A DNA stretch of 64,000 nt from JACMLD01 sp963705285 (GTDB taxonomy: Bacteria > Bacteroidota > Bacteroidia > Chitinophagales > Chitinophagaceae), in NCBI GenBank assembly GCA_963705285.1, contig OY970066.1:3472001-3536000 (forward strand). Direction: 5' to 3'. The notes under the pieces are model-generated. The model worked only from the letters and a program-made list of their open reading frames with translations, had not been told where the DNA came from and ran no database searches. The translations under genes and the position numbers were made by a program. Shown piece by piece: positions 10,630-20,130 of this stretch; position 1 is the stretch's first letter; each line of letters starts with the position of its first letter.

Positions 10630-11531
10630 TGCATACTGACTATTGTATTGGTGCAGATATAGGCGGTACACATTGTACGGCAGCAGTGGTAGATCTTAAG
10701 CAGCGAAAAATTGTTACTTCATCGCTCAGCAGAATGCCGCTTAATGCCAATGCTGCAGCCGGTGATATTATTGCTGCATGGTCTTCCTGTATCGCATCTG
10801 CGAAAAAAGATATAAGCATCGCAGCTGTTTGCCTGGCAATGCCCGGCCCGTTTGATTATGAACAGGGCATCAGCCTGATGCAGGGACAGCACAAATATGA
10901 AGCCTTGTATGGGCTGAATGTAAAACAACTGCTGGCGCAAAGCCTGCAACTTACCGAAGCCGCCATTTTTATGGCCAACGACGCAGCTTGTTTTTTATAT
11001 GGGGAAGTTTTTGGCGGTGCTGCCGTTAAACACGCAGATAAAACAGTGATAGGCATTACCCTTGGCACCGGTTTAGGTTCTGCCATTTATAAAGAAGGCA
11101 CTGCACGAAATGCAGACCTTTGGTGCATGCCTTTTCTGGAAGGCATTGCAGAAGATTACCTGTCCTCCCACTGGTGTGTGCAACGTTTCAATACTTTGAC
11201 CGGTATAATGGTGTCGGGTGTACGCGAATTGGCGCAGCTGGCAACCAGCGATGAACGAGCTATGCTTGTATTTCATGAATTTGGAAACCATCTCGCGCAA
11301 ATGCTGGCGCAGTTTATAGAAATGGAGCACCCCTCAGCGGTATGCATAGGTGGAAATATTTCAAAGGCATTTCCGCTCTTCGGCAACATACTCGCTGAAA
11401 CCCTTGGCCGGCGCTATCCACATATCAGCATTGAACCATCTATACTGGGAGAAGAGGCAGCCATGCTGGGCGCAGTGGGTAGCTGGGCTTTTAAACAACA
11501 ACAATCTGTGCAATTGCCTTCGGCATTGTAA
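10626..11531 (+). CDS. ROK-family sugar kinase lacking the zinc-cysteine motif
   Basis: A 301-residue ROK protein, probably an ATP-dependent hexokinase. The ATP-phosphate motif is YCIGADIGGTHCTAAVVD near the N-terminus; the ALTLGTGLGSA-type loop appears as GITLGTGLGSAIYKEG. The CxCGxxGC zinc motif typical of most ROK kinases is absent: that stretch reads DLWCMPFLEGIAEDYLS. There is no N-terminal helix-turn-helix, so it is not a ROK repressor. Overlap with the porter gene and the nearby mannose-6-phosphate isomerase suggest it makes mannose-6-phosphate. A ring of family members without the cysteines exists; loss does not by itself mean inactivity. Confidence 0.85.
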   Translation: MMHTDYCIGADIGGTHCTAAVVDLKQRKIVTSSLSRMPLNANAAAGDIIAAWSSCIASAKKDISIAAVCLAMPGPFDYEQGISLMQGQHKYEALYGLNVKQLLAQSLQLTEAAIFMANDAACFLYGEVFGGAAVKHADKTVIGITLGTGLGSAIYKEGTARNADLWCMPFLEGIAEDYLSSHWCVQRFNTLTGIMVSGVRELAQLATSDERAMLVFHEFGNHLAQMLAQFIEMEHPSAVCIGGNISKAFPLFGNILAETLGRRYPHISIEPSILGEEAAMLGAVGSWAFKQQQSVQLPSAL

Positions 11532-11560
11532 CATCATTCTCACTGATAATTGTATCACCC

Positions 11561-13903
11561 ATGTTCACAACATTTAAGTTATATTTTACTGCCCTTTTGT
11601 TGTCAGGTGTAAGCCATGCCGTAGTTGCGCAGGAAAAAGATTTTACACAATTTGTAGACCCGCGTATCGGAACCGCACATTGCCGCTGGTTTCACTACAC
11701 GCCAGGGGCCTTGCCGTTTGGCATGGCAAAGCCGGCGCCTTCTACCAATGGCAGCTACGGCAATGCGCACGGGTGGGATGCTACCGGTTATGATTACCGC
11801 CATACATCCATCGAAGGGTTCGCCAATTTTCATGAGTTCCAGGTAGGCGGTATACTGTTTGCGCCCACGGTGGGCACGTTGCAAACAGTGCCTGGTAAGC
11901 TGGATAACCCGGCAGACGGTTACCGGTCTGAATTTGATCGTAAAGATGAAGTGAGCACAGCCGGTTATTATGCTGTACTGCTTAAAAAATACAATATTAA
12001 AGCTGAATTGACTGCCACAAAAAGGGTTGCGCTTCATCGTTATACCTTCCCTGCCGCTGCAGAAGCGCATATACTGTTTGATATAGGCAACAAACTGGGT
12101 GAAAGCGGACCGGTGAAAGATGCCCAGGTAAATTTATTGCCCGATGGCAGCGTGGAAGGTTGGGTGACTACACTTCCCGTATACGTGCAGAAATACCAGT
12201 CGGGCGCCGTAGTAACCATGTATTTCTCTGCTGTGCTTGATAAAGCGCCTTCTTCCTTTGGCACATTCAATGGAAAAGATGTGCAGGCGGGCCAGCGTGA
12301 AGGCAGAGGAAAAGGTGCTGGTCTGTACCTCAATTTTAGTACGAAAGAAGGTGAGGCTATTACAGTTACAGCCGGGCTATCACTTACTTCCGTTGCCAAT
12401 GCACGGCTCAACCGGCAACAGGAAGCAGGCAAACTTTCTTTTGATGCTGCAAAGGCGGCTGCAAAAAAAACATGGAACAGTTACCTCGGCCGCATTGATG
12501 CATCCGGTGGAAAAAGCGAAGACAAAGTAAAATTCTACACAGGCCTTTACCATGCACTGCTGGGTCGTGGCCTTGCAAGCGATGTAAATGGCGCTTACCC
12601 GAAAAATAATGGCGACATTGGGCATATACCACTGACTAAAAATGGCAGTCCTTCCTTTAATCATTACAATACCGATGCAGTATGGGGTGCTTACTGGAAC
12701 CTTACCCAGCTATGGGCCATTGTTTACCCTGAATATTATTCTGATTTTATAAAAAGCCAGTTGCTGGTATACCAGGATGCAGGTTGGCTGGGCGATGGTA
12801 TTGCCAGTAGTAAATACGTATCGGGTGTAGGAACCAATTTTGTTGGACTGGTAATAGCCAGTGCCTATATGGCCGGCATCCGCGATTTTGATATAGCAAC
12901 CGGGTATGCGGCTGCAAGAAAAAATGAACTGGAGGCACACAACCGGCCGCCTGGCGCGGGCAAGCTTGACCTTGATCGTTTTCGGCAATACGGGTACGTT
13001 AATCATCTAGACAGCGGAAAAGGCGGTGGCGAACGCTGGCAGTTTTCTGCATCACATACTTTAGAATATGCTTTTAGCAGTTATGCAGTGGCCAACTGGG
13101 CGAAAGCACTGGGAAAAACCAACGACTTTGATACATTGCAGCAATTGTCGACGGCATGGGAACAATTGTATGATCCCTCATTGAAAATTATGCGCCCTAA
13201 ACTGGCCAACGGGCAGTTCATCAGCAAGTTTGACCCTTCTCAACCGTGGCGCGGCTTCCAGGAAGGCAATGCATGGCAGTATACTTATTTTGTACCCCAC
13301 AACCCCGAGGCATTGGTGAATAAGATTGGGCGTGCAACATTCAATCACCGGCTGGACAGTTCATTTGTACTGGCAGAAAAAGCGTTGTTTGGCGGCGGTG
13401 CTGATATTGATGCGTTTGCGGGTATTGCCGGCATTTACAACCATGGCAACCAGCCCAACCTGCATGTATCGTGGCTGTTCAATTATTCCGGCCGGCCATC
13501 GCTTACACAAAAGTGGGTGCGTGCTATCTGCGATAAGTTCTACGGCACAGAAGGCATACATGGGTATGGTTACGGACAAGATGAAGACCAGGGACAGTTG
13601 GGCGCCTGGTATGTAATGGCTGCATTGGGATTATTTGATGTAAAAGGTTTTACCGCCCCCAATGCAACATTGGGTCTGGGCAGTCCTTTGTTTGAAACCA
13701 TTCACATCCGTTTAAATCCTGCTTACGCCAAAGGAAAAATGTTCACCATCGTTTCAAAAAATAATACACCGGGTAATAATTATATCCAGTCCATTCAGCT
13801 TAATGGAAGCGCCGTTCACCAGCCATTTATACCGTTACAAAGAATCCTTGCTGGCGGACAGCTGATGGTGCAAATGGGAAAAGATCCGGTGGACAAATAT
13901 TAG
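11561..13903 (+). CDS. GH92 exo-alpha-mannosidase (second copy)
   Basis: A second secreted GH92 protein, 780 residues, divergent from the copy at 6834-9155. The signal peptide ends near VVAQ/E, then DPRIGTAHCRWFHYTPGALP marks the family start. The presumed general acid is Glu568 in EGNAWQYTYFVPH; the acidic base region is GQDEDQGQLGAW (Asp674-Asp676). NHGNQPNLHVSWLFNYSG is conserved. Differences near the N-terminal substrate loops (FHYTPGALPFGMAKPAP against MLNPGATMPFGMVQLAP) suggest the two enzymes cut different mannosidic linkages. It is the last gene of the mannoside cluster, 29 bp after the kinase; an inverted repeat follows at 13926-13967. Confidence 0.94.
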   Translation: MFTTFKLYFTALLLSGVSHAVVAQEKDFTQFVDPRIGTAHCRWFHYTPGALPFGMAKPAPSTNGSYGNAHGWDATGYDYRHTSIEGFANFHEFQVGGILFAPTVGTLQTVPGKLDNPADGYRSEFDRKDEVSTAGYYAVLLKKYNIKAELTATKRVALHRYTFPAAAEAHILFDIGNKLGESGPVKDAQVNLLPDGSVEGWVTTLPVYVQKYQSGAVVTMYFSAVLDKAPSSFGTFNGKDVQAGQREGRGKGAGLYLNFSTKEGEAITVTAGLSLTSVANARLNRQQEAGKLSFDAAKAAAKKTWNSYLGRIDASGGKSEDKVKFYTGLYHALLGRGLASDVNGAYPKNNGDIGHIPLTKNGSPSFNHYNTDAVWGAYWNLTQLWAIVYPEYYSDFIKSQLLVYQDAGWLGDGIASSKYVSGVGTNFVGLVIASAYMAGIRDFDIATGYAAARKNELEAHNRPPGAGKLDLDRFRQYGYVNHLDSGKGGGERWQFSASHTLEYAFSSYAVANWAKALGKTNDFDTLQQLSTAWEQLYDPSLKIMRPKLANGQFISKFDPSQPWRGFQEGNAWQYTYFVPHNPEALVNKIGRATFNHRLDSSFVLAEKALFGGGADIDAFAGIAGIYNHGNQPNLHVSWLFNYSGRPSLTQKWVRAICDKFYGTEGIHGYGYGQDEDQGQLGAWYVMAALGLFDVKGFTAPNATLGLGSPLFETIHIRLNPAYAKGKMFTIVSKNNTPGNNYIQSIQLNGSAVHQPFIPLQRILAGGQLMVQMGKDPVDKY

Positions 13904-13925
13904 CTGGTTGGTTGAACACGAGTGA

Positions 13926-13967
13926 CAATCTCCATGTATCTGCAACAACGCAAATACATGGAGGTTG
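13926..13967. terminator. Inverted repeat between convergent GH92 and ABC permease genes
   Basis: The arms 13926-13939 and 13954-13967 (core CTCCATGTAT and ATACATGGAG) pair over 14 positions with one G-T pair and a 14-nt loop. It lies between two convergent genes, where a two-way terminator is expected, but no T-run follows on either strand, so intrinsic termination is uncertain. Confidence 0.4.
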
Positions 13968-13994
13968 ATATGAATGGTGATTGCAGAAGGTTTT

Positions 13995-16421
13995 TTATTC
14001 TGTGCGCAACGACTTTACCGGGTTAGACACGGCGGCTTTTACAGACTGAAAGCCCACTGCAATAAACGCTATGGCCACAATTACCACAAACGGAATCACA
14101 AAGAAACTCCAGTGCAAATCGATCCTGAATGCATAGCCTTTGAGCCAATTGGAAATAGTGAGCCATGCCAGCGGTATGGCAACTACAAATGCAATGGTGA
14201 GCAACAACGCAAACTCGCGGTACAACAACTGTAGGATAGACCCAACTGATGCGCCCAATACTTTGCGGATGCCAATTTCTTTTGTGCGTTGCAGCGTAGT
14301 AAAAGATGCAAGGCCAAACAATCCCAGGCAGGCTACCAATATGGCGAGGCCTGTAAACAAACCGAATACCTGGCCAAAGCGCTGGTCGCCTTTATATTGT
14401 TCATTGAAGTGTTCATCAATAAAAAAGTATTCAAACGTATTGCCGCTAAAAAATTTGCCCCATTCTGCTTTTGCCGCGTCAATGGTTTGCTTTGCATTGC
14501 CGGCAGTTGTTTTAACAGATACATTACCAACAATATCAGGGATGCATCGAAAGATCAGCGCATCATAATCATCGCGCAGCGACTGCTGATGAAAGTTGGC
14601 TACCACCCCCACAATGGTGTACTTGTTGCCCCAGAAATCAATCACCTTATTAAGAGCGTCTGCAGGTTTGTTAAAACCAAGTTGCTGTACTGCCTTTTCA
14701 TTGAACAGCACTGTATTTTCATCGTTGCCAAAGTCTTTGGAAAAAGCGCGGCCCGCCACCAATTTCAACCCATAGGTATTTACGTAGTCGTAATCCATGC
14801 CAATGATGCGGTATTGTTTTTGGCGGGTGATGTCTTCGCTTACCAGCTTAATACCGCCCGCGTTCCAGCCTACCGGTTCACCGGGCACGTTGCTGGACAC
14901 GGTAATATTTTTAACCGCAGTTTGCCTGGCCAGTTCTTCTTTGAAGGAAGTTATTTTTTTCAGGTAACTCGAATCATTGGTGCCTACAGTTGGTGCGGCT
15001 ATCACCAGTGTTTGATCAATATTTACACCCAGTTCCTGCTGGCGCATAAAATGTATCTGCCTGTATACTGAAACAGTTCCGATCAATAAGAACAGCGACG
15101 CTGCAAATTGAAAAACCACCAACGATTTTCTCAGCAACGCACTGTGCGATGTGGTGCCTGTCTTTCCTTTCAATACTTCTACCGGGTTAAAGCCAGATAA
15201 TACAAAGGCAGGGTAAAGCCCGGAAAGAAAAACACCTACAACGAATAGAATAATTAAATCAATCCATAAACCTTTTTGCGCAAACAAAGAAGCCGCCAGT
15301 TGCTGGCCCGATAAAGCGTTGAAGCCCGGCAAAGCAAGGAATACGATGCCCAGTGCCAGTACTACGGCAATGCCATTGAGCAATGCAGATTCAGACAAAA
15401 ACTGTACAATAAGCTCACGCCTGCTGGAGCCAATCGCTTTGCGTACGCCTACTTCACGTGCACGGGTAATAGCCCTTGCCGTAGCCAGGTTGATATAATT
15501 AACCCAGGCAATAACCACAATAAAAAAAGCGATGCCTAATAAAAGGTATATCGTTTTTCCTTCTGCCGTTTCACCCGGCTCCATCATATAGTGTGAAGTG
15601 AGATGAATGTCTTTCAATGGCTGTAGTTTGTAAACAGCGCCTGAATTATATTCTTTTAAACCAGCGCCGGCCAGTTGATCAACAATTGCGGGAAATTTTG
15701 CTTCTACCTTTTTAGGGTCGGCGTCTTTGCGCAGTAATAAATAAGTCAGGCATCCATCCCACTGCCAGGCATTTTCAGGTCCGTTGCCGCTGGAGTCAGT
15801 ATTGCGTTTGATAAATGTGGCAAAGGAAAGCAAGACGTCGGGCTTTATTTGGGTATTCACCGGTGCATCCTGGTATACTGCGGTAATAATATAATTGCTG
15901 CGGCGGTTAATGTTCAGTGTTTTGCCCACCACATTGGTTGTGCCAAAGATTCGTTTGGCGGTACTGGCAGAAACGGCAGCTTTGTTCGGTTCTTTAAGCG
16001 CGGTATTTTTGTCACCCGCAAGAAGGGGATAGGTAAACACGTTAAAAAAGGCATCGCTTGCAAAAAAAACTTTTTCAATTTTAAGGGGTTGGTTTTGTAC
16101 ATCGGTCACCACTTTATTGTTCTGCACCAGTTTTACATAGGCTTCAATCTCCGGGATGCGGTCTTTAAAACTATTGCCAACGGCAAAAGCGCCTGCAGCC
16201 CATTGTGTTGCCAGTTTGCCGTCGTTATAACGGTCTTGCTGCACCCGGTATATCCTGTCTTTGTTTGCCTGGAAATTTTCATAACCCAATTCAAAAAATA
16301 CATACTGCAGTATCAGCAAACAAGCGGCAATGCCAATGGCCAGACCCAGAATGTTGATGCCGGCATATACTTTATGGCGCTTCATGTTGCGCCAGGCTAT
16401 TTTGAAAAAATTTTTTATCAT
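13995..16421 (-). CDS. FtsX/MacB-type ABC transporter permease
   Basis: An 808-residue inner-membrane permease of the large MacB-like type common in Bacteroidota. It opens with NFFKIAWRNMKRHK and a first membrane helix (INILGLAIGIAACLLILQYV), then a MacB periplasmic core domain (about 50-240), three helices of an FtsX domain (about 285-415, including ARAITRAREVGVRKAIGSSR), a second periplasmic domain, and a second FtsX domain at the C-terminus (RTKEIGIRKVLGASVGSIL). No ATPase or membrane-fusion gene is nearby, as is usual for these orphan permeases. The ATG at 16421 is chosen over an in-frame TTG two codons earlier. Substrate unknown; unrelated to the flanking sugar genes as far as I can see. 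Confidence 0.9.
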   Translation of the reverse strand: MIKNFFKIAWRNMKRHKVYAGINILGLAIGIAACLLILQYVFFELGYENFQANKDRIYRVQQDRYNDGKLATQWAAGAFAVGNSFKDRIPEIEAYVKLVQNNKVVTDVQNQPLKIEKVFFASDAFFNVFTYPLLAGDKNTALKEPNKAAVSASTAKRIFGTTNVVGKTLNINRRSNYIITAVYQDAPVNTQIKPDVLLSFATFIKRNTDSSGNGPENAWQWDGCLTYLLLRKDADPKKVEAKFPAIVDQLAGAGLKEYNSGAVYKLQPLKDIHLTSHYMMEPGETAEGKTIYLLLGIAFFIVVIAWVNYINLATARAITRAREVGVRKAIGSSRRELIVQFLSESALLNGIAVVLALGIVFLALPGFNALSGQQLAASLFAQKGLWIDLIILFVVGVFLSGLYPAFVLSGFNPVEVLKGKTGTTSHSALLRKSLVVFQFAASLFLLIGTVSVYRQIHFMRQQELGVNIDQTLVIAAPTVGTNDSSYLKKITSFKEELARQTAVKNITVSSNVPGEPVGWNAGGIKLVSEDITRQKQYRIIGMDYDYVNTYGLKLVAGRAFSKDFGNDENTVLFNEKAVQQLGFNKPADALNKVIDFWGNKYTIVGVVANFHQQSLRDDYDALIFRCIPDIVGNVSVKTTAGNAKQTIDAAKAEWGKFFSGNTFEYFFIDEHFNEQYKGDQRFGQVFGLFTGLAILVACLGLFGLASFTTLQRTKEIGIRKVLGASVGSILQLLYREFALLLTIAFVVAIPLAWLTISNWLKGYAFRIDLHWSFFVIPFVVIVAIAFIAVGFQSVKAAVSNPVKSLRTE

Positions 16422-16540
16422 AGCCAATCGGGCACAACAAACATGCTACTTCAATAGCGAGGTGATTTTCAATTGCCTGTATCAAGATAACCGTATGGGT
16501 TTGTCCGGATTTGATACAGTTGCTGCACGGTTGCGGGCAG

Positions 16541-17539
16541 TCATGGAATATAAGGCCCGCGAACAACCAGTTTATCGCCGGCATCATCCACTTCAAACAA
16601 ATGCGGTATCCTGCGCGTACGGCCGTTGATATTTTGGTGACTGTGTACGGCCATTAACAGTTTTCCTTCAAAAGTTTTGAACAGCATGCCATGTCCGTAA
16701 TTAGGAGGCGTAATGGGTTCTTTCTCCTGTATCCATGGCCCATCGAGTGTTCCGCTTGCAGAGTACGCAACTCCCTGTGTGTAGTCTGCGTATACCCAAC
16801 TGGTCCAAATCATACCCAGCCGGCCGGTTTTTGTGCGAAACAGGTAAGGCCCATCGGTTACTTTGTTGGCTACATCACGGCCATGCTCATCTTTTTCCCT
16901 GCTCCACGGAGCATCGCTGGCGCGGAATAATAAAGTTGCCGCTCCAATCGAGCCACTTAAATCTGGTTTCAATTCAATTTTCTCAATTGTACCGTTCCAG
17001 TTCTGTAACCACTCATAACAGTAAACCATGTACGGCTTTCCATTTTTATCTACCCAAAAAGTTCCATCGAGTGTGGGTTTATCAGCCGGTAAATAAGTAG
17101 GGTCTTTCATAGGTGTATACGGCCCGCCTGGTTGATCGCTCACCAGTATATGCGATGCACGTCGTTCAATAACATTGTCTTTTACGGTATCAATTTTTAC
17201 AGCCCGGTTGGTAAAAGTGGCAAAGTAATAAAATCTGCCTTTGTATGCATGCAGCTCTGCCGCCCATATCATTGGGTGTGGCCCCATCCACGATTGTGGA
17301 TCTGTTTGTGCCACCTGGAACGGCCCATCCCAGTATTTCAAATCTTTGCTCTTCCATAACATGCCACCGGTGCCTGTCATGTAGTAGGTGTGGGTGACGC
17401 TATCGGCCAGTATGCACGGGTCACTCAATCGTATAGAATCCAACGGAATATTTTTTGCGGGCGGGGAGATTTGTTGCTGCGCCGATACGCCGGCAGAAAA
17501 AAATAACAACACCTGCAGGAATAAAAAGCAATTTTTCAT
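16541..17539 (-). CDS. Secreted GH43 family glycosidase
   Basis: A 332-residue protein with a signal peptide (cleavage near VSAQ/QQ) and a five-bladed propeller of the GH43 type, a family of arabinofuranosidases, xylosidases and arabinanases. RLSDPCILAD gives the N-terminal catalytic Asp, and TLDGTFWVDKNGKPYMVYC the second acidic position. Where many members have Glu-Gly-Pro, this one reads KVTDGPYLFRTKTGRLGMIW, a variant I associate with some Bacteroidota GH43 proteins; I cannot say which residue is the acid. An upstream in-frame extension to 17611 has no signal-peptide character, so the ATG at 17539 is used. It is separated from the main xylan cluster by about 2.6 kb. Confidence 0.88.
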   Translation of the reverse strand: MKNCFLFLQVLLFFSAGVSAQQQISPPAKNIPLDSIRLSDPCILADSVTHTYYMTGTGGMLWKSKDLKYWDGPFQVAQTDPQSWMGPHPMIWAAELHAYKGRFYYFATFTNRAVKIDTVKDNVIERRASHILVSDQPGGPYTPMKDPTYLPADKPTLDGTFWVDKNGKPYMVYCYEWLQNWNGTIEKIELKPDLSGSIGAATLLFRASDAPWSREKDEHGRDVANKVTDGPYLFRTKTGRLGMIWTSWVYADYTQGVAYSASGTLDGPWIQEKEPITPPNYGHGMLFKTFEGKLLMAVHSHQNINGRTRRIPHLFEVDDAGDKLVVRGPYIP

Positions 17540-17969
17540 ACTTGGGAAATTGTTGCGTGCGCAATCGTAATAAAAGGTCCTGGCTTGGGCATTACTTACG
17601 TGTGCTTCCACAATATTAGCATTCTACCGTGAACACACGCCAAAATGGTAACGGAAATATGGGGGAGCACAATTAATAGCCAGGGGCATCTGTAATCGGA
17701 GAGAAAAACTACAAAAGACTTGTAAGAGGCAGCGCGTATTTGTTGTGACTGCTGGTAGCCATGGTGCTGCAACGGGCTTAACGGGCGTTAGTGCGATCTT
17801 TAGTACCAAAAATACTTTGTTGAGTTGACTCTATTCGAGCATTTGAAAATGCCCAACCGGGCATTTTCAAATGTTAGAGGGATGCGTAAACTGTGTTGAA
17901 TCTTTTTCCGCATATTACCCCATTGGTGAGGAATTGAATGCCCATCAGTTTGCAATAGAAATGATGACG
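17540..17969. other. 430-bp intergenic region with a perfect hairpin
   Basis: This gap lies between two leftward genes (SRPBCC gene and GH43 gene). It holds the 15-bp perfect hairpin at 17840-17873 and the 13-mer GGCAGCGCGTATT at 17728-17740, which recurs at 58627-58639. Short open frames here have no signal peptide or recognisable motif. No promoter element of the TAnnTTTG type stands out. Confidence 0.6.
17840..17873. terminator. Perfect 15-bp hairpin, 4-nt loop
   Basis: CATTTGAAAATGCCC (17840-17854) pairs perfectly with GGGCATTTTCAAATG (17859-17873) around the loop AACC. It is about 95 bp downstream of the SRPBCC stop on the minus strand. There is no T-run on either side, so it may be a processing or attenuation structure or a repeat remnant instead of a classical terminator. 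Confidence 0.55.
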
Positions 17970-18395
17970 CTATATTTTTTCGACAACTGCTTTTAACCCT
18001 TTCAGCACTTTATCCCAGCCTTTTTCAGAGCGCTGGTAGCGGGTAACAGCACCTTCGCCTGCACCTACATTGTCTGACACCGACAAGACGGTTTCTCCAT
18101 TTTCAAACCTGATGCGGTCGGTAACAGTTGAATAGGTATTGCCATCATCACTTTCGTTCCGCACGGTGTATTGCAATACTTTACCTGGTTCTGCCTGCAG
18201 AATTGTACCCTGCATAGATATTTTTTTAACCAGGAACAATCTTCCGACAAAACGAATGGGGCTGCCTATTTTCCAGTCGCTGAATACCTTGCAATGAAAA
18301 AAATACCGTTTCGTTTTTTCAGGGTTGGTGAGCGCATCCCATACTTCTGCCGGCGTGGCATGAATACGAATTGATTTATTGACGATATATTGCAT
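17970..18395 (-). CDS. SRPBCC/AHSA1-domain protein
   Basis: A 141-residue cytoplasmic protein with the START-like SRPBCC fold. The N-terminal pattern NKSIRIHATPAEVWDALTNPEKTKRYF is that of the AHSA1 subfamily, and the C-terminal helix (SEKGWDKVLKGLKAVVEK) is also typical. Members bind hydrophobic ligands or act as stress or co-chaperone-like proteins; no specific role can be given. It stands alone between larger gaps. Confidence 0.88.
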   Translation of the reverse strand: MQYIVNKSIRIHATPAEVWDALTNPEKTKRYFFHCKVFSDWKIGSPIRFVGRLFLVKKISMQGTILQAEPGKVLQYTVRNESDDGNTYSTVTDRIRFENGETVLSVSDNVGAGEGAVTRYQRSEKGWDKVLKGLKAVVEKI

Positions 18396-18644
18396 GAAAA
18401 GTACGATTTGTTATAGGTTATGTATGCCAACAACTATACCATCTCACCGACTAATGACGGGTGCAGAGGAATTTGCTTTGTGATGGTGTAATTGCGTATG
18501 AATTATGACTTTTTAAAGTTGCTTTTAAAACACCCTGCAATGCTGGTATTATTATCTTATGTTTTTACTGCCATCACTCATTGCTGCCGCCTAAGTAAAT
18601 TGCTCGTCACATAATCTTTTCGTTTATCAAGTGATATGGACGAG

Positions 18645-19409
18645 TCATTTTTTTATCAGTGACTGCAAAGTTTGAGCATTGGCAAAAGCATCCCCCATGG
18701 TATTATTAAAATATACATAGACATCCTTTCCATCCTTCAACCAGGTACTGATCTGTACAGCATGTTTTTCCAATATTGCCAATGGGTATGAGCCGCGGTA
18801 ATCGCCTTGCTGTCCATGAAAGCGCACATAAGCGAAAGGGGCAGTGGTGCGCAGTTGCTGGTTAATAGAACCCGGCATATCATGCAACACCATTGAAATT
18901 CCATATTTGTTGAGCATTTGTATAGTAGCCTGCTGGTACCAGCTGTTATGGCGGAATTCAATGCATTTTTTCCATTGGCCGGAAGGGTCAAGGGCATGAA
19001 CGTCTTCGAGTAACTGCGTCAAAGCTGCGTGATAATCAACAGTGATTTTTCCCGGAAACTGCAACAGCAAACAACCTTTATGCATACCCACAGCTGCAAT
19101 CGTGTCCATGAAATTTGTAAGCACCGCTTTATCATATGCTAATTCTGCTACGTGTGTAATCTCCCTGTTCATCTTTATCGTGAACTGAAAATTTTCAGGC
19201 ACTTCGCGGGTCCATTGCAACAGGGTGGTGGCCCTGGGTATTTTATAAAAACTGCTGTTCACCTCCAGGCTTGAAAATAAAAAACCGTAATAGGTAAGCC
19301 GGCTGCTGTTGCGGAACGCTTCAGGAAAAGTTGCCTTGGCACCTGGCAATGTAATATTGCTGGTGCCTATGTATGCGTTCTGAGATGGGGTCGTATGGTG
19401 GGGTTGCAT
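18645..19409 (-). CDS. DUF72-domain protein
   Basis: A 254-residue protein of the DUF72 (YecE-like) family, a TIM-barrel fold of unknown biochemical role. The N-terminal YIGTSNITLPG, the SLEVNSSFYKIP strand-helix segment, and EFRHNSW followed by VLHDMPGS and YVRFHGQQGDYRGSY occur in the family order. Usual members begin with a Gly-Thr-Ser/Gly-Tyr-Trp motif; here it reads GTSNITLPG. No signal peptide, no clear operon partner. Confidence 0.88.
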   Translation of the reverse strand: MQPHHTTPSQNAYIGTSNITLPGAKATFPEAFRNSSRLTYYGFLFSSLEVNSSFYKIPRATTLLQWTREVPENFQFTIKMNREITHVAELAYDKAVLTNFMDTIAAVGMHKGCLLLQFPGKITVDYHAALTQLLEDVHALDPSGQWKKCIEFRHNSWYQQATIQMLNKYGISMVLHDMPGSINQQLRTTAPFAYVRFHGQQGDYRGSYPLAILEKHAVQISTWLKDGKDVYVYFNNTMGDAFANAQTLQSLIKK

Positions 19410-19505
19410 ATAGTTTGGGGTTGGCAGACAAATACAACGTTGTTTAGGGCCGGGCCAACATTCATTTCAAAACAATGGGGAAGAAATGTATCAGGTTGTA
19501 CATGA

Positions 19506-19925
19506 TTACAAGATGCTTTCTTCTGGTTTTGTAACCATTTTTATGTAAGATAATTGCAGAAAGCTGGTTGCATCAGCGGTAATAGAACTATTGGTTCCCT
19601 CGTGTAAAACAAGTGTTTGCTGCGCATTCAATTGCACCGTTACCCCATCATTGACAATGGTAACACTACCTTCCAGCACCTGCAGCATCAGCAGGCCTTC
19701 TGTCTGCACATGGTTCATGGCAGCTCCTTTATGCAGTCCGCATATTACCACGGTAATCCCATGTGTTTTAAATACGGTAATGGCGTTACGGTCACCAGAA
19801 ATCCAGGCTTTTTCTTGTTGTAAACGGCTAATAAAATCAGCATAATTGATCTGTACAGCGGGTGCATCAATCAGCCGGTGACCCTCGGGTCGATTGATAG
19901 TGGCATCGTTTATTTTTATTTCCAT
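19506..19925 (-). CDS. Cupin-like small protein
   Basis: A 139-residue protein with a single cupin-like barrel in its second half: GAAMNHVQTEGLLMLQVLEGSVTIV resembles the first cupin motif with only part of the metal ligands (one His, one Glu), and LNAQQTLVLHEGTNSSITA the second. It would be a cytoplasmic regulator or small-molecule binder; I cannot assign a ligand. The ATG at 19925 is preferred over a GTG two codons upstream. An A/T-rich element TATATTTA lies 15-20 bp upstream and differs from the TAnnTTTG box at one base. Confidence 0.7.
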   Translation of the reverse strand: MEIKINDATINRPEGHRLIDAPAVQINYADFISRLQQEKAWISGDRNAITVFKTHGITVVICGLHKGAAMNHVQTEGLLMLQVLEGSVTIVNDGVTVQLNAQQTLVLHEGTNSSITADATSFLQLSYIKMVTKPEESIL

Positions 19926-20056
19926 ACACACACTAAATATAAAAGTGTGCCGAAGACGAAGTTGTTGCCTGCCTGTAGCGGCAAAATGTAATAATATGCT
20001 TTACCAGACAACGCTCGCGCGCGTTAGGGAGGCTTGCTTATCACAATCGGTCAAAA

Positions 20057-20126
20057 GCTAAACCCGAAACTATAAACTATAAACCCCAAACTCTAAACTC
20101 TAAACTCATAACTCTAAACTCATAAA
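20057..20126 (-). repeat. Heptad tract T1: ten 7-nt units, no indel
   Basis: Ten consecutive heptamers of form NNNAAAC on the plus strand (for example TCTAAAC, TATAAAC), all in one register over exactly 70 bp; the last two units deviate at one base. On the minus strand, sense for the esterase gene that ends 5 bp away at 20131, the unit is GTTTNNN (GTTTAGA, GTTTATA). The tract lies in its 3' flank. Confidence 0.9.
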
Positions 20127-20130
20127 GCTA

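Noticed and set aside
14289..15071. A 260-codon plus-strand frame opposite the ABC permease
   Set aside because: It lies fully inside a well-conserved gene, lacks motifs and reads as a codon shadow; the same holds for long frames opposite icd (54155-54904) and MuiA (56982-57641).
17624..17809. 61-codon minus-strand frame upstream of the GH43 gene
   Set aside because: No recognisable domain or start-site support in a gap that otherwise looks non-coding.
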